A stretch of DNA of 8,176 bases from Oscillospiraceae bacterium (GTDB lineage Bacteria > Bacillota > Clostridia > Oscillospirales > Oscillospiraceae), in assembly GCA_028705905.1 (NCBI GenBank), contig JAQWCP010000052.1, positions 1 to 8,176 of the forward strand, in the 5' to 3' direction. The translations under genes were made by a program, and so were the position numbers. Position 1 is the first letter of the stretch. Every line of letters begins with the position of its first letter. Under the pieces are notes generated by a model. The model ran no database searches. It saw nothing but the letters and a program-made list of their open reading frames with translations, and had not been told where the DNA came from. Below, piece by piece: positions 1 to 4,826 of the stretch.

Positions 1-339
1 GTACTCTCCCATTTCGTCCATGGCCTCTATGGTAATGGTTACCACCCGCTCCATGGGCGGCTGAACCAGATTGCAAATGCGCCCACCCAGCAAGTGCTTT
101 CGCAGCAGCATGCAGAACATGGGCGGGGTTTTGGGGTTCTCCATCTCCATTTTCGTCATCTGCAAACGAGGTCTTGCGGGGTTCCCGGAAAGCAAAAGAC
201 GGCCATTCCCACCTTTGCCCCGCAACAGAAAGACCATCTCATCCCCGCTGGGCTGGTAGATCTTGTCAATCCGCGCGCCCAAAATTTGCTGAGACAACTC
301 GCAGACCGTCGCACGCAAGCAAACAGCGTCTAACGGCAT
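1..339 (-). CDS. rqcH: RqcH/NFACT-family ribosome quality-control factor, N-terminal part (cut by window edge)
   Basis: These are the first 113 residues of an RqcH (Rqc2/NEMF, formerly FbpA-like) protein; the frame is still open at base 1, and the family is usually around 550-600 residues. RqcH binds stalled 50S subunits carrying peptidyl-tRNA and adds C-terminal alanine tails that mark the chain for degradation. What is visible is the NFACT-N start: the N-terminus MPLDAVCL, then GARIDKIYQPSGDE (about residues 21-34), a LLLSGNPARPRLQ strand (48-60), and the highly typical PPMFCMLLRKHL (72-83) followed by QPPMERVV. The ATG at 337-339 is chosen because a perfect AAGGAGG lies 7 nt upstream (347-353). 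The start overlaps the end of mrnC by 10 bp, so the two are probably co-transcribed and translationally coupled. Identity is confident; the rest of the protein is outside the window. Confidence 0.95.
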   Translation of the reverse strand, partial: MPLDAVCLRATVCELSQQILGARIDKIYQPSGDEMVFLLRGKGGNGRLLLSGNPARPRLQMTKMEMENPKTPPMFCMLLRKHLLGGRICNLVQPPMERVVTITIEAMDEMGEY

Positions 340-758
340 TCTTCCGCCTCCTTCGCTTCGTGGGGCCCGATCATCTGGTCAAATAGCGTGCAAAGCCTGT
401 CCCGCTGACCTTGTAAGTAGAGCCAGCCGAACAAACTTTCCAGGGCCGTGGCTGTCCGATATTCCTCCCGGGTGGCATGCTGGGGCACTGTGACAAAATG
501 AGCGTTGCGACCCCGACGGAACACATCGGCCTCCTCTTCTGTCAGAAGGGGAAGGATCCGTGCTGCGGCTTTCGCCTGGGCCGGCGCCGACACATGAGCC
601 ACCGTTGCCTGATGCAGTTTTTTCGATGTGAGTACGCCGGTTACGCAAAGGTAGCTCCGCACCATCAGCTCGTAAACGGCATCGCCCAAATGGGCCAGGG
701 CCAAATTACTCATCCCCAAAATAGCGCTTTGATCCAATTGTAATTGAAAATAATCCAT
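330..758 (-). CDS. mrnC: Mini-ribonuclease III (MrnC)
   Basis: This is a 142-residue Mini-RNase III, a dimeric cytoplasmic enzyme with the RNase III catalytic fold but no dsRNA-binding domain; in Bacillus it matures the ends of 23S rRNA. The length is normal for the family. Visible signatures are LAHLGDAVYELMVRSY (residues 21-36, containing the acidic metal-binding D26 and E30), the basic RRGRNAHF (81-88), and ATALESLFGWLYL (103-115) carrying the second catalytic acid E107. The start is taken as the second of two adjacent ATGs (756-758), 4-5 nt after an AGAGGA Shine-Dalgarno (763-768); the first ATG (759-761) or a TTG at 783-785 would add one or nine residues. It lies 29 bp downstream of the broken oxidase gene and overlaps rqcH, which fits a small translation/ribosome-maintenance operon. 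Confidence 0.95.
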   Translation of the reverse strand: MDYFQLQLDQSAILGMSNLALAHLGDAVYELMVRSYLCVTGVLTSKKLHQATVAHVSAPAQAKAAARILPLLTEEEADVFRRGRNAHFVTVPQHATREEYRTATALESLFGWLYLQGQRDRLCTLFDQMIGPHEAKEAEECR

Positions 759-787
759 CATTTCCTCTTTTTTGGTAAAAATCAATT

Positions 788-1169
788 TCAGACTGTAAAT
801 TGTTCAAAATGGCCTTTGAGATCGGCAACCTCCGCTTCCCTATCTTGCAGGTAAACCGTTGCCAAGGCATGGCCTGTAGCTTTTAGCAGGGGCAGCGTTT
901 TAAACGCGCGCTCTAAAACAACGAGCCGCTCGTCGAACACCGCACCACCCCGCACTCGCAAAAAACGCCCTGTTTTGTCCGCCACACAGCCCTACATTTG
1001 GATTTTTCACCACTGGGGCATAAAACTGCTTCTGCTTCCCATACCGAAATACAGTTTTTCTTCAAATTGCATATAAAATCCAAAGGGACGTACCTGCGGG
1101 CTTTCTCTTTTCCACTGTTGCCATATAAAACACGGGGGTTTGATCCACAAAATCTAACATTCGTTTCAT
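788..1169 (-). pseudogene. Pyridoxamine 5'-phosphate oxidase-like flavin-binding protein, broken by three frameshifts
   Basis: Read across three frames, this stretch gives one continuous protein of the small PNPOx-like/flavin-binding family (about 125-130 residues). It begins at an ATG (1167-1169) with a GGAGG 5 nt upstream and the N-terminus MKRMLDFVDQTPVFYMATVE. Dropping one C near 1098-1100 restores the family hallmark KPQVRPFGFYMQFEEKLYFG. Adding one base near 1035-1040 restores MGKQKQFYAPVVKNPNVG. A third shift near 987-993 leads into CVADKTGRFLRVRGGAVF and the intact C-terminal end, which stops at 788. The family binds FMN or F420 and acts on small molecules or haem; no specific substrate can be read here. 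The stretch between LPLLK and ATVYL looks a few residues short as well. Either the gene is decaying or the assembly carries indel errors. The intact start site suggests recent loss. Confidence 0.8.
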
Positions 1170-1207
1170 TTGCTCCTCCCCTTTTGCTTTGGCGCAATTT
1201 CTTTATT

Positions 1208-1236
1208 AGTATACTATACTCTCTTCTGAGAAACAA
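1208..1236 (-). promoter_or_regulatory. Candidate sigma-A promoter ahead of the oxidase pseudogene and mrnC-rqcH
   Basis: On the minus strand, TTGTTT (1231-1236) and TATACT (1208-1213) are separated by 17 nt, about 40 bp upstream of the ATG at 1169. It sits in the 80-bp gap after spoIIP, where no terminator is visible. If real, it would drive the pseudogene, mrnC and rqcH, which would explain why the broken gene's leader is kept. The -10 match is good, the -35 match is moderate. Confidence 0.45.
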
Positions 1237-1249
1237 TCGAAATTTTGCA

Positions 1250-2461
1250 TTATCCGGCTCCCCACTCCTTCAGCAGTCCGGAAAGGGCTTTCCCAAACAG
1301 CCGAATGGCCCCCAGTGCCTCCTGAAGCGAGTTACCGTGGCTGCCCACTTCAATCAGCAAAGACCCTGTGGACAATTGCTGATTATAACGAGAGGTGCGC
1401 AGCGACATGGGACGAGCCAACGTGGGATATTCCGCATTGATCCGCTTTTGCAACCAGATGGCAAACCGCACATTTTCTTTCCAATTGGGATGGGAAAGGC
1501 CTCCGTCGTTGCTCCCCATAACCAGCATCACCTGGGCAACCTGCTCTCCGTCGATGGTGGTCACCGGTTTATAAATGGCACCGTCCGTTCCCACCAAGGC
1601 ATCCCGATGCAGGTCAAAAATAACCCGAATGGTAGGGTATTTCTTCAAATATGCTTTGACGGACTCTACAGAGCGTTCATACGATCCTCGATATGATGGG
1701 TAATCATGCAATGTGACGTCATGTACAACGGAAATGCCGTTGTCCTCCAGCACCTTTGTCAGTTCCTCGCCCACCCGCACCACGTTGTGGTTTGCATCGG
1801 TGGTGCGTGCTTCCCCTGTTGGTGTGTATTGATCCTCCCCCTCCGGATGATACGCCTCACTGCCGTGGGTATGTACAATCAGAACCTGGGGCCCCTCCGT
1901 CTTTTTTTGAATCTGTAAATCCGGCGGGGTTTGTGACAGCTCTGCTACATTGACGGCTTGACTGGTACGATTGAAGATATAAACGCCGTCTGCCTGATCA
2001 TAATTGGTGGATGAGATTGGCAAGAACGTCCTGGCTTTGACTTGCGCATTGGATGTGGGCACAGGAGAAGGCGCCTGCGTCGCGGCGGGTGCTGGGGATT
2101 CGGAACCCGGCTTATCCAAGCCCGATGCTGCCCCCGGCTGTCCCTCACTCTCTTGCAGAGAAACCGCCGCCGCTTCTCCCGCACGCAACACAGCCGACTG
2201 AGAAAGCACCAGCGATTCCCAGGCAGTGAGTTGTGCGCTCAGCTCCCCTTCCGGCACATAGCCCAGTTCCGCGCCCAGAATCGCCTTTGATATGACCCCG
2301 CTGTCCATCGCGTTGCCCAGACATTTTCGTAAGATACCGCCGCCTGTTGTCTGAGACAGCACCATCATCACCAAAAACGCCATCGCCAACGCCCCTGTGC
2401 GGCGCAGCCGCCGTGCCTTTTGCCGGCTCTTCTTTCTGGCTGTTTTCATTCGTTCCTGCAT
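1250..2461 (-). CDS. spoIIP: Stage II sporulation protein P (SpoIIP), engulfment peptidoglycan hydrolase
   Basis: This 403-residue protein is SpoIIP, the membrane-anchored cell-wall amidase/endopeptidase that works with SpoIID and SpoIIM (DMP complex) to thin septal peptidoglycan and drive forespore engulfment. The order is: a very basic cytoplasmic N-terminus (residues 1-22), one membrane anchor (about 24-39), a variable Ala/Pro/Ser-rich linker (about 95-140), then the amidase-fold catalytic domain from about 150. Key motifs are LIVHTHGSEAY (194-204), IFDLHRDA (281-288) and LLIEVGSHGN (368-377), which supply the His/Glu zinc-site and catalytic residues of the N-acetylmuramoyl-L-alanine amidase-like fold. 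The ATG at 2459-2461 follows a GGTGGAG-type Shine-Dalgarno. The gene stands alone here; its usual partner gpr is not next to it. A sigma-E-like promoter lies directly upstream. Identification is confident. Confidence 0.96.
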   Translation of the reverse strand: MQERMKTARKKSRQKARRLRRTGALAMAFLVMMVLSQTTGGGILRKCLGNAMDSGVISKAILGAELGYVPEGELSAQLTAWESLVLSQSAVLRAGEAAAVSLQESEGQPGAASGLDKPGSESPAPAATQAPSPVPTSNAQVKARTFLPISSTNYDQADGVYIFNRTSQAVNVAELSQTPPDLQIQKKTEGPQVLIVHTHGSEAYHPEGEDQYTPTGEARTTDANHNVVRVGEELTKVLEDNGISVVHDVTLHDYPSYRGSYERSVESVKAYLKKYPTIRVIFDLHRDALVGTDGAIYKPVTTIDGEQVAQVMLVMGSNDGGLSHPNWKENVRFAIWLQKRINAEYPTLARPMSLRTSRYNQQLSTGSLLIEVGSHGNSLQEALGAIRLFGKALSGLLKEWGAG

Positions 2462-2483
2462 ATCATCTCCACCTTCCTTTCAC

Positions 2484-2512
2484 ACCCTATGCGAAAACAC
2501 GGTGAAATATGA
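2484..2512 (-). promoter_or_regulatory. Candidate sigma-E (mother-cell) promoter of spoIIP
   Basis: On the minus strand, TCATATT (2506-2512) fits the Bacillus sigma-E -35 consensus KMATATT exactly. After 14 nt comes CATAGGGT (2484-2491), which matches CATACAMT at the CATA core and the final T. The predicted start of transcription, near 2477, leaves a leader of about 16 nt that still contains the spoIIP ribosome binding site. A sporulation-specific promoter is what one expects for spoIIP, but the -10 match is only partial. Confidence 0.5.
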
Positions 2513-2652
2513 GCCTGTCCAACCTGGTTTCAAATTCGCTGGCCCATGGGCTGGCACCGTTCTTTTGGGTGCCTGTCACGATTTGCCCCCAGTGGAATCC
2601 ATTTTATTTTTTCTCTGTCTTTCTTTGCTTGATTTGATCTTTTATGGATAGC

Positions 2653-2686
2653 AAAAGAGAAGGCAACCTTCTACAATCACCTTCTC
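2653..2686 (-). terminator. Weak candidate terminator after the XRE gene
   Basis: On the minus strand, GAGAAGG (2680-2686) can pair with CCTTCTC (2657-2663), or an inner AGAAGG/CCTTCT hairpin with a 3-nt loop can form (2658-2672). Either is followed by TTTTGC. It lies about 70 bp downstream of the XRE stop codon and upstream of the spoIIP promoter. The T-run is only four bases, so termination may be leaky. The rest of the 297-bp gap between the two genes holds only the spoIIP promoter; I see no gene in it. Confidence 0.35.
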
Positions 2687-2758
2687 CCAGTTGGATATGC
2701 GGTATCACAGCGTTCTCTTTTTTCAGCCATCCCGCACCCTTCCATATATCAATCTGCG

Positions 2759-2965
2759 CTATAATGTAAAGTCCAGATTCCTATATTCCACTCCATACAG
2801 AATCTCCATCTTCTGGAGCATGGGAACATCCGGATAAGAAATCGCCCGTTCGTAATTACTCAATGTCTGCTCGCTGATGCTCAGCTGCATTGCCGCCTCT
2901 CTTTGTGTCAGTTGCCGATTGACCCGCGCTGCTTTTAATGTTAATAACAATCCGTTTTCCTCCAT
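2759..2965 (-). CDS. Small XRE/Cro-C1-type helix-turn-helix regulator
   Basis: This is a 68-residue single-domain DNA-binding protein. The five-helix XRE fold is visible: TLKAARVNRQLTQREAA (residues 9-25), then the helix-turn-helix AAMQLSISEQTLSNYER (24-40), then SYPDVPMLQKMEILYGV (43-59), a typical Cro/C1 pattern. No ligand or oligomerisation domain is attached, so it resembles stand-alone repressors of phage or housekeeping type. The start is placed at the ATG at 2963-2965. An upstream in-frame ATG at 3029-3031 would add 22 residues, but it lies before the start of transcription predicted from the sigma-A promoter at 3033-3061. The ribosome binding site at 2965 is weak, so the start is not certain. 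By eye the gene is richer in A+T than its neighbours, which may point to transfer. Its target is unknown; autoregulation is suggested by the palindrome at its promoter. Confidence 0.85.
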   Translation of the reverse strand: MEENGLLLTLKAARVNRQLTQREAAMQLSISEQTLSNYERAISYPDVPMLQKMEILYGVEYRNLDFTL

Positions 2966-3032
2966 TTCTGCATTCCATTTTCGCTTATCACCTGTTTGAA
3001 GAGGGAAAAATTCCCTTCGTCTTTCTGTCATA

Positions 3033-3061
3033 ATAATACGTCATTTCCAAAAATATGTCAA
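3033..3061 (-). promoter_or_regulatory. Near-consensus sigma-A promoter of the XRE gene
   Basis: On the minus strand, TTGACA (3056-3061) and TATTAT (3033-3038) are exactly 17 nt apart. The -35 box is perfect and the -10 box differs from consensus by one base. The predicted start of transcription is near 3026, which favours the downstream ATG of the XRE gene. The -35 box lies inside a perfect palindrome. Confidence 0.75.
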
Positions 3062-3075
3062 TATTATTGACATAT
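3053..3075. repeat. 23-bp perfect palindrome, probable operator
   Basis: ATATGTCAATA and its exact reverse complement TATTGACATAT flank a single central base. The element covers the -35 box of the XRE promoter, so a dimeric protein bound here would block RNA polymerase. The XRE protein is the obvious candidate and negative autoregulation the simplest model. The palindrome is seen directly; the binding is inference. Confidence 0.65.
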
Positions 3076-3386
3076 CAAAATTTGATTCTTTTCGCTAAAA
3101 GTCGTCGCGAATCGACATAAGCAGCTCCTTTTCAGCAGCCGCGATCGGGCTGTTTCTACAAAATACCACAAAGGAGACGCAAACCAAAGCCGACCATATC
3201 CCCCCGTCCTTCCCGTCACGCCCGGCTGGCTCGGCGCGGAGGTTTCAAAGAGAAGGTCCCCCACGAACGAAACCCAGATGCGCCCAAACGAATGTTCCAT
3301 TTTGGTCAGGCGGGATCCATTGCCCCCCAAATTTGTCGTCCACCGCCAGCAAGGAAACAAAAAACCACTTTACCCCTGCCATTCTA
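3076..3386. other. Intergenic stretch without a recognisable gene
   Basis: I see no convincing coding region here on either strand: the open frames have no ribosome binding sites and no recognisable motifs. The only local structure is a short hairpin, CAGCC/GGCTG with a GCGATCG-type loop, around 3136-3153. The stretch separates the leftward XRE promoter from the rightward B12-operon promoter. Confidence 0.5.
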
Positions 3387-3414
3387 TTGACTTTTGACAG
3401 GGAACATTTATAAT
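3387..3414 (+). promoter_or_regulatory. Sigma-A promoter of the B12-regulated ECF operon
   Basis: TTGACT (3387-3392) and a perfect TATAAT (3409-3414) are 16 nt apart. Transcription should start near 3421, giving a leader of about 500 nt before ecfT with the cobalamin riboswitch inside it. No better promoter is visible closer to the aptamer. Confidence 0.7.
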
Positions 3415-3438
3415 TATCTCTATAGAGAGGGGTTCCCT
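3399..3438. repeat. Nested inverted repeats over the ECF promoter and start site
   Basis: An outer 7-bp inverted repeat, AGGGAAC (3399-3405) and GTTCCCT (3432-3438), encloses the -10 box. Inside it is a perfect 12-bp palindrome, TCTCTATAGAGA (3417-3428), at the predicted start of transcription. This could be an operator for an unknown regulator, or a hairpin at the 5' end of the RNA (for the inner palindrome). The repeats are certain, the function is not. Confidence 0.45.
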
Positions 3439-3459
3439 CTGCATTCCGATGCCTTCGAA

Positions 3460-3490
3460 CTGCCCGGATGGAGCGCGTCCACCCGGACAG
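3460..3490 (+). other. Leader hairpin upstream of the riboswitch
   Basis: CTGCCCGGATGGA (3460-3472) can pair with TCCACCCGGACAG (3478-3490) around a GCGCG loop: 13 positions with two A/C mismatches. The octamer CTGCCCGG recurs at 3522-3529, and a near-identical pair, CTACAAGCGC (3511-3520) and CCACAAGCGC (3537-3546), follows. So alternative pairings are possible in the roughly 160 nt between promoter and aptamer. No known RNA family is recognised here. Confidence 0.4.
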
Positions 3491-3581
3491 GAAGCTGAAA
3501 GGAAAGCAATCTACAAGCGCTCTGCCCGGCGGATGCCCACAAGCGCAGCCTGAAACGAAAAAGGAACACAAAACAGAACCA

Positions 3582-3776
3582 TTCAAGTGCCCCCACAGGC
3601 GTCCGGCCGGTGGGGGAGGATAGGGAATCGGGTGAAAACCCCGTGCGGTCACCGCCGCTGTAAGTGCTTGATCGTGCACGTCCGTCGATGAAAGTCGGTC
3701 ATTGGGGCAACCCGAGAAGGCAGGGCGTGCATGGGGAGAATGTCTCCAAGGGCATGAGCCAGAAGACCTGCTTGAA
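3582..3776 (+). promoter_or_regulatory. Cobalamin (B12) riboswitch aptamer
   Basis: This is a complete cobalamin aptamer. The closing stem P1 is TTCAAG (3582-3587) with CTTGAA (3771-3776). A following stem is CCCCCAC (3590-3596) with GTGGGGG (3610-3616). The conserved core reads ATAGGGAATCGGGTGAAAA (from 3620), then the GCGGTCACCGCCGCTGTAAG segment, a variable arm (about 3665-3710), GAGAAGGCAGGG, and the B12-box motif GAGCCAGAAGACCTGCT (3756-3772). In this class, binding of adenosyl- or other cobalamin stabilises the aptamer and turns downstream expression off. Because a terminator follows, control is probably by premature termination. It sits directly upstream of an ECF importer, so it predicts that the importer handles cobalamin or a related corrinoid or precursor. 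Confidence 0.95.
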
Positions 3777-3826
3777 ACATATGTGTCAGTTGCTCCGGCG
3801 GCTGGCGTAACAGTACGCAGAAATAC

Positions 3827-3865
3827 GGCTGCGGCAATCTCTTTCGATTGCCGCAGCCATTTTTG
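3827..3865 (+). terminator. Intrinsic terminator, expression platform of the B12 riboswitch
   Basis: A perfect 13-bp stem, GGCTGCGGCAATC (3827-3839) with GATTGCCGCAGCC (3846-3858) and a 6-nt loop, is followed by ATTTTTG. It lies 50 nt after the aptamer and 53 nt before ecfT, so it must be read through for expression. A smaller hairpin, GCGTA/TACGC (3805-3818), lies between aptamer and terminator. Another, GGTGGA/TCCACC (3869-3885), lies just after it. The segment 3789-3799 can pair imperfectly with the 5' arm of the terminator and may be the antiterminator. Confidence 0.85.
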
Positions 3866-3917
3866 ATTGGTGGAGTGAATCCACCGTCCCCAATTTTATG
3901 AAACGGACTGATGAATT

Positions 3918-4826
3918 ATGCGGAACAAAGATGCTTTTTCCAGTTACCACCCCATCATTCAATTCCTTTATTTTGGGCTGGTTCTGGTGTTCTCGATGTG
4001 TTTTATGCACCCGGTATGCCTGGGCATATCCCTCCTGTCGGCCATTGCCTACAGCATCTACCTGCGGGGCAAAAAGGCCCTGCGCTTTTCGCTGCTGTAT
4101 ATGCTGCCCATGATGCTCCTTGCGGCAATTGTAAATCCGGCTTTTAACCACCAGGGTGCAACCTCCATCGCCTACCTCCCGTCCGGCAACGCTCTGACGC
4201 TGGAAAGCATTGCTTATGGCGTGGCGGCCGCCGTCATGCTGGCCGCCGTCATGATCTGGTTTACCTGCTACAGCGAGATCATGACCTCGGACAAGTTTGT
4301 ATATTTCTTTGGGCGGATCATTCCGACATTGAGCCTGGTCCTCTCTATGACACTGCGTTTTGTGCCCAAGTTTACAAGCCAAATCAAGGCGGTGTCCGAG
4401 GCCCAGCGGTGTGTGGGGCGGGATATCTCCAACGGCAGCCTCCTGCAAAGAGCAAAGAGCGGCTTGACGATCCTTTCCATTATGATATCCTGGAGCTTAG
4501 AAAACGCCATGGAAACCGCCGACAGCATGAAAAGCCGGGGCTATGGCCTGCCGGGACGGACGGCATTTTCCATCTACCGTTTCGACAACCGGGACAAAGA
4601 GGCCCTCCTTTGGCTGGTGTTTTGCGGTGTGTATATCATCTCCGGGTGGATCGCAGGCGGCACCTACTTTCGCTACTACCCCACGATGAAGGGTGTGGCG
4701 TTGACCGCCTTTCCTTTGAGCTTCATGCTTTTATATCTGGCTTTGTGCTTGACGCCGGTGATCCTGGACGTCAGAGAGGACAAGAAGTGGTCGCGACTGA
4801 GAAACAGGGAGAGCGTAAGCGTATGA
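3918..4826 (+). CDS. ecfT: ECF transporter transmembrane (T) component, EcfT/CbiQ family
   Basis: This 302-residue integral membrane protein is the scaffold subunit of an energy-coupling-factor ABC importer. It transmits ATP-driven movement from the paired ATPases to the substrate-binding S subunit, making it topple in the membrane. The N-terminus has the family look (SYHPIIQFLYF, residues 9-19, then MHPVCLGISLL). Hydrophobic segments lie at about 14-31, 33-50, 57-74, 93-115 and 124-150, with two more near the C-terminus (about 228-250, 258-283). Between them is the cytoplasmic coupling region with SEAQRCVGRD and, at 204-210, MKSRGYG, the counterpart of the conserved A-R-G ATPase-docking motif (Ser replaces Ala). 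The ATG at 3918 fits the family start, although its ribosome binding site is weak. It is the first gene after the B12 riboswitch, and its stop codon overlaps the start of the DUF2284 gene (ATGA). Confidence 0.92.
   Translation: MRNKDAFSSYHPIIQFLYFGLVLVFSMCFMHPVCLGISLLSAIAYSIYLRGKKALRFSLLYMLPMMLLAAIVNPAFNHQGATSIAYLPSGNALTLESIAYGVAAAVMLAAVMIWFTCYSEIMTSDKFVYFFGRIIPTLSLVLSMTLRFVPKFTSQIKAVSEAQRCVGRDISNGSLLQRAKSGLTILSIMISWSLENAMETADSMKSRGYGLPGRTAFSIYRFDNRDKEALLWLVFCGVYIISGWIAGGTYFRYYPTMKGVALTAFPLSFMLLYLALCLTPVILDVREDKKWSRLRNRESVSV

Noticed and set aside
913..1236. A 107-codon open frame on the minus strand that could be called as a hypothetical protein
   Set aside because: It is only one of three frames running through the broken PNPOx-like gene. 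The family motifs jump between frames, and this frame has no ribosome binding site at its start.
998..1696. A 232-codon open frame on the plus strand
   Set aside because: It runs antisense across the PNPOx-like pseudogene and the 3' part of spoIIP, shows no motif or ribosome binding site, and is explained as a shadow frame.
3393..3414. TTGACA-like hexamer at 3394-3399 as the -35 box for the ECF promoter
   Set aside because: It is only 9 nt from the TATAAT box, too close for RNA polymerase; the TTGACT at 3387-3392 gives a normal 16-nt spacer.
3064..3679. Two minus-strand open frames between the XRE gene and the riboswitch
   Set aside because: Their translations show no recognisable domain, they lack ribosome binding sites, and the longer one runs antisense through the ECF promoter, leader and aptamer start.
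3786..4448. A 220-codon minus-strand frame opposite ecfT and the riboswitch end
   Set aside because: It is His/Gln-rich in the way typical of antisense reading of membrane protein codons, and it crosses the riboswitch terminator.
4409..4822. An extended N-terminus for the DUF2284 protein from an ATG at 4409
   Set aside because: It would overlap ecfT by more than 400 bp. The DUF2284 homology and a good ATGA overlap place the start at 4823.
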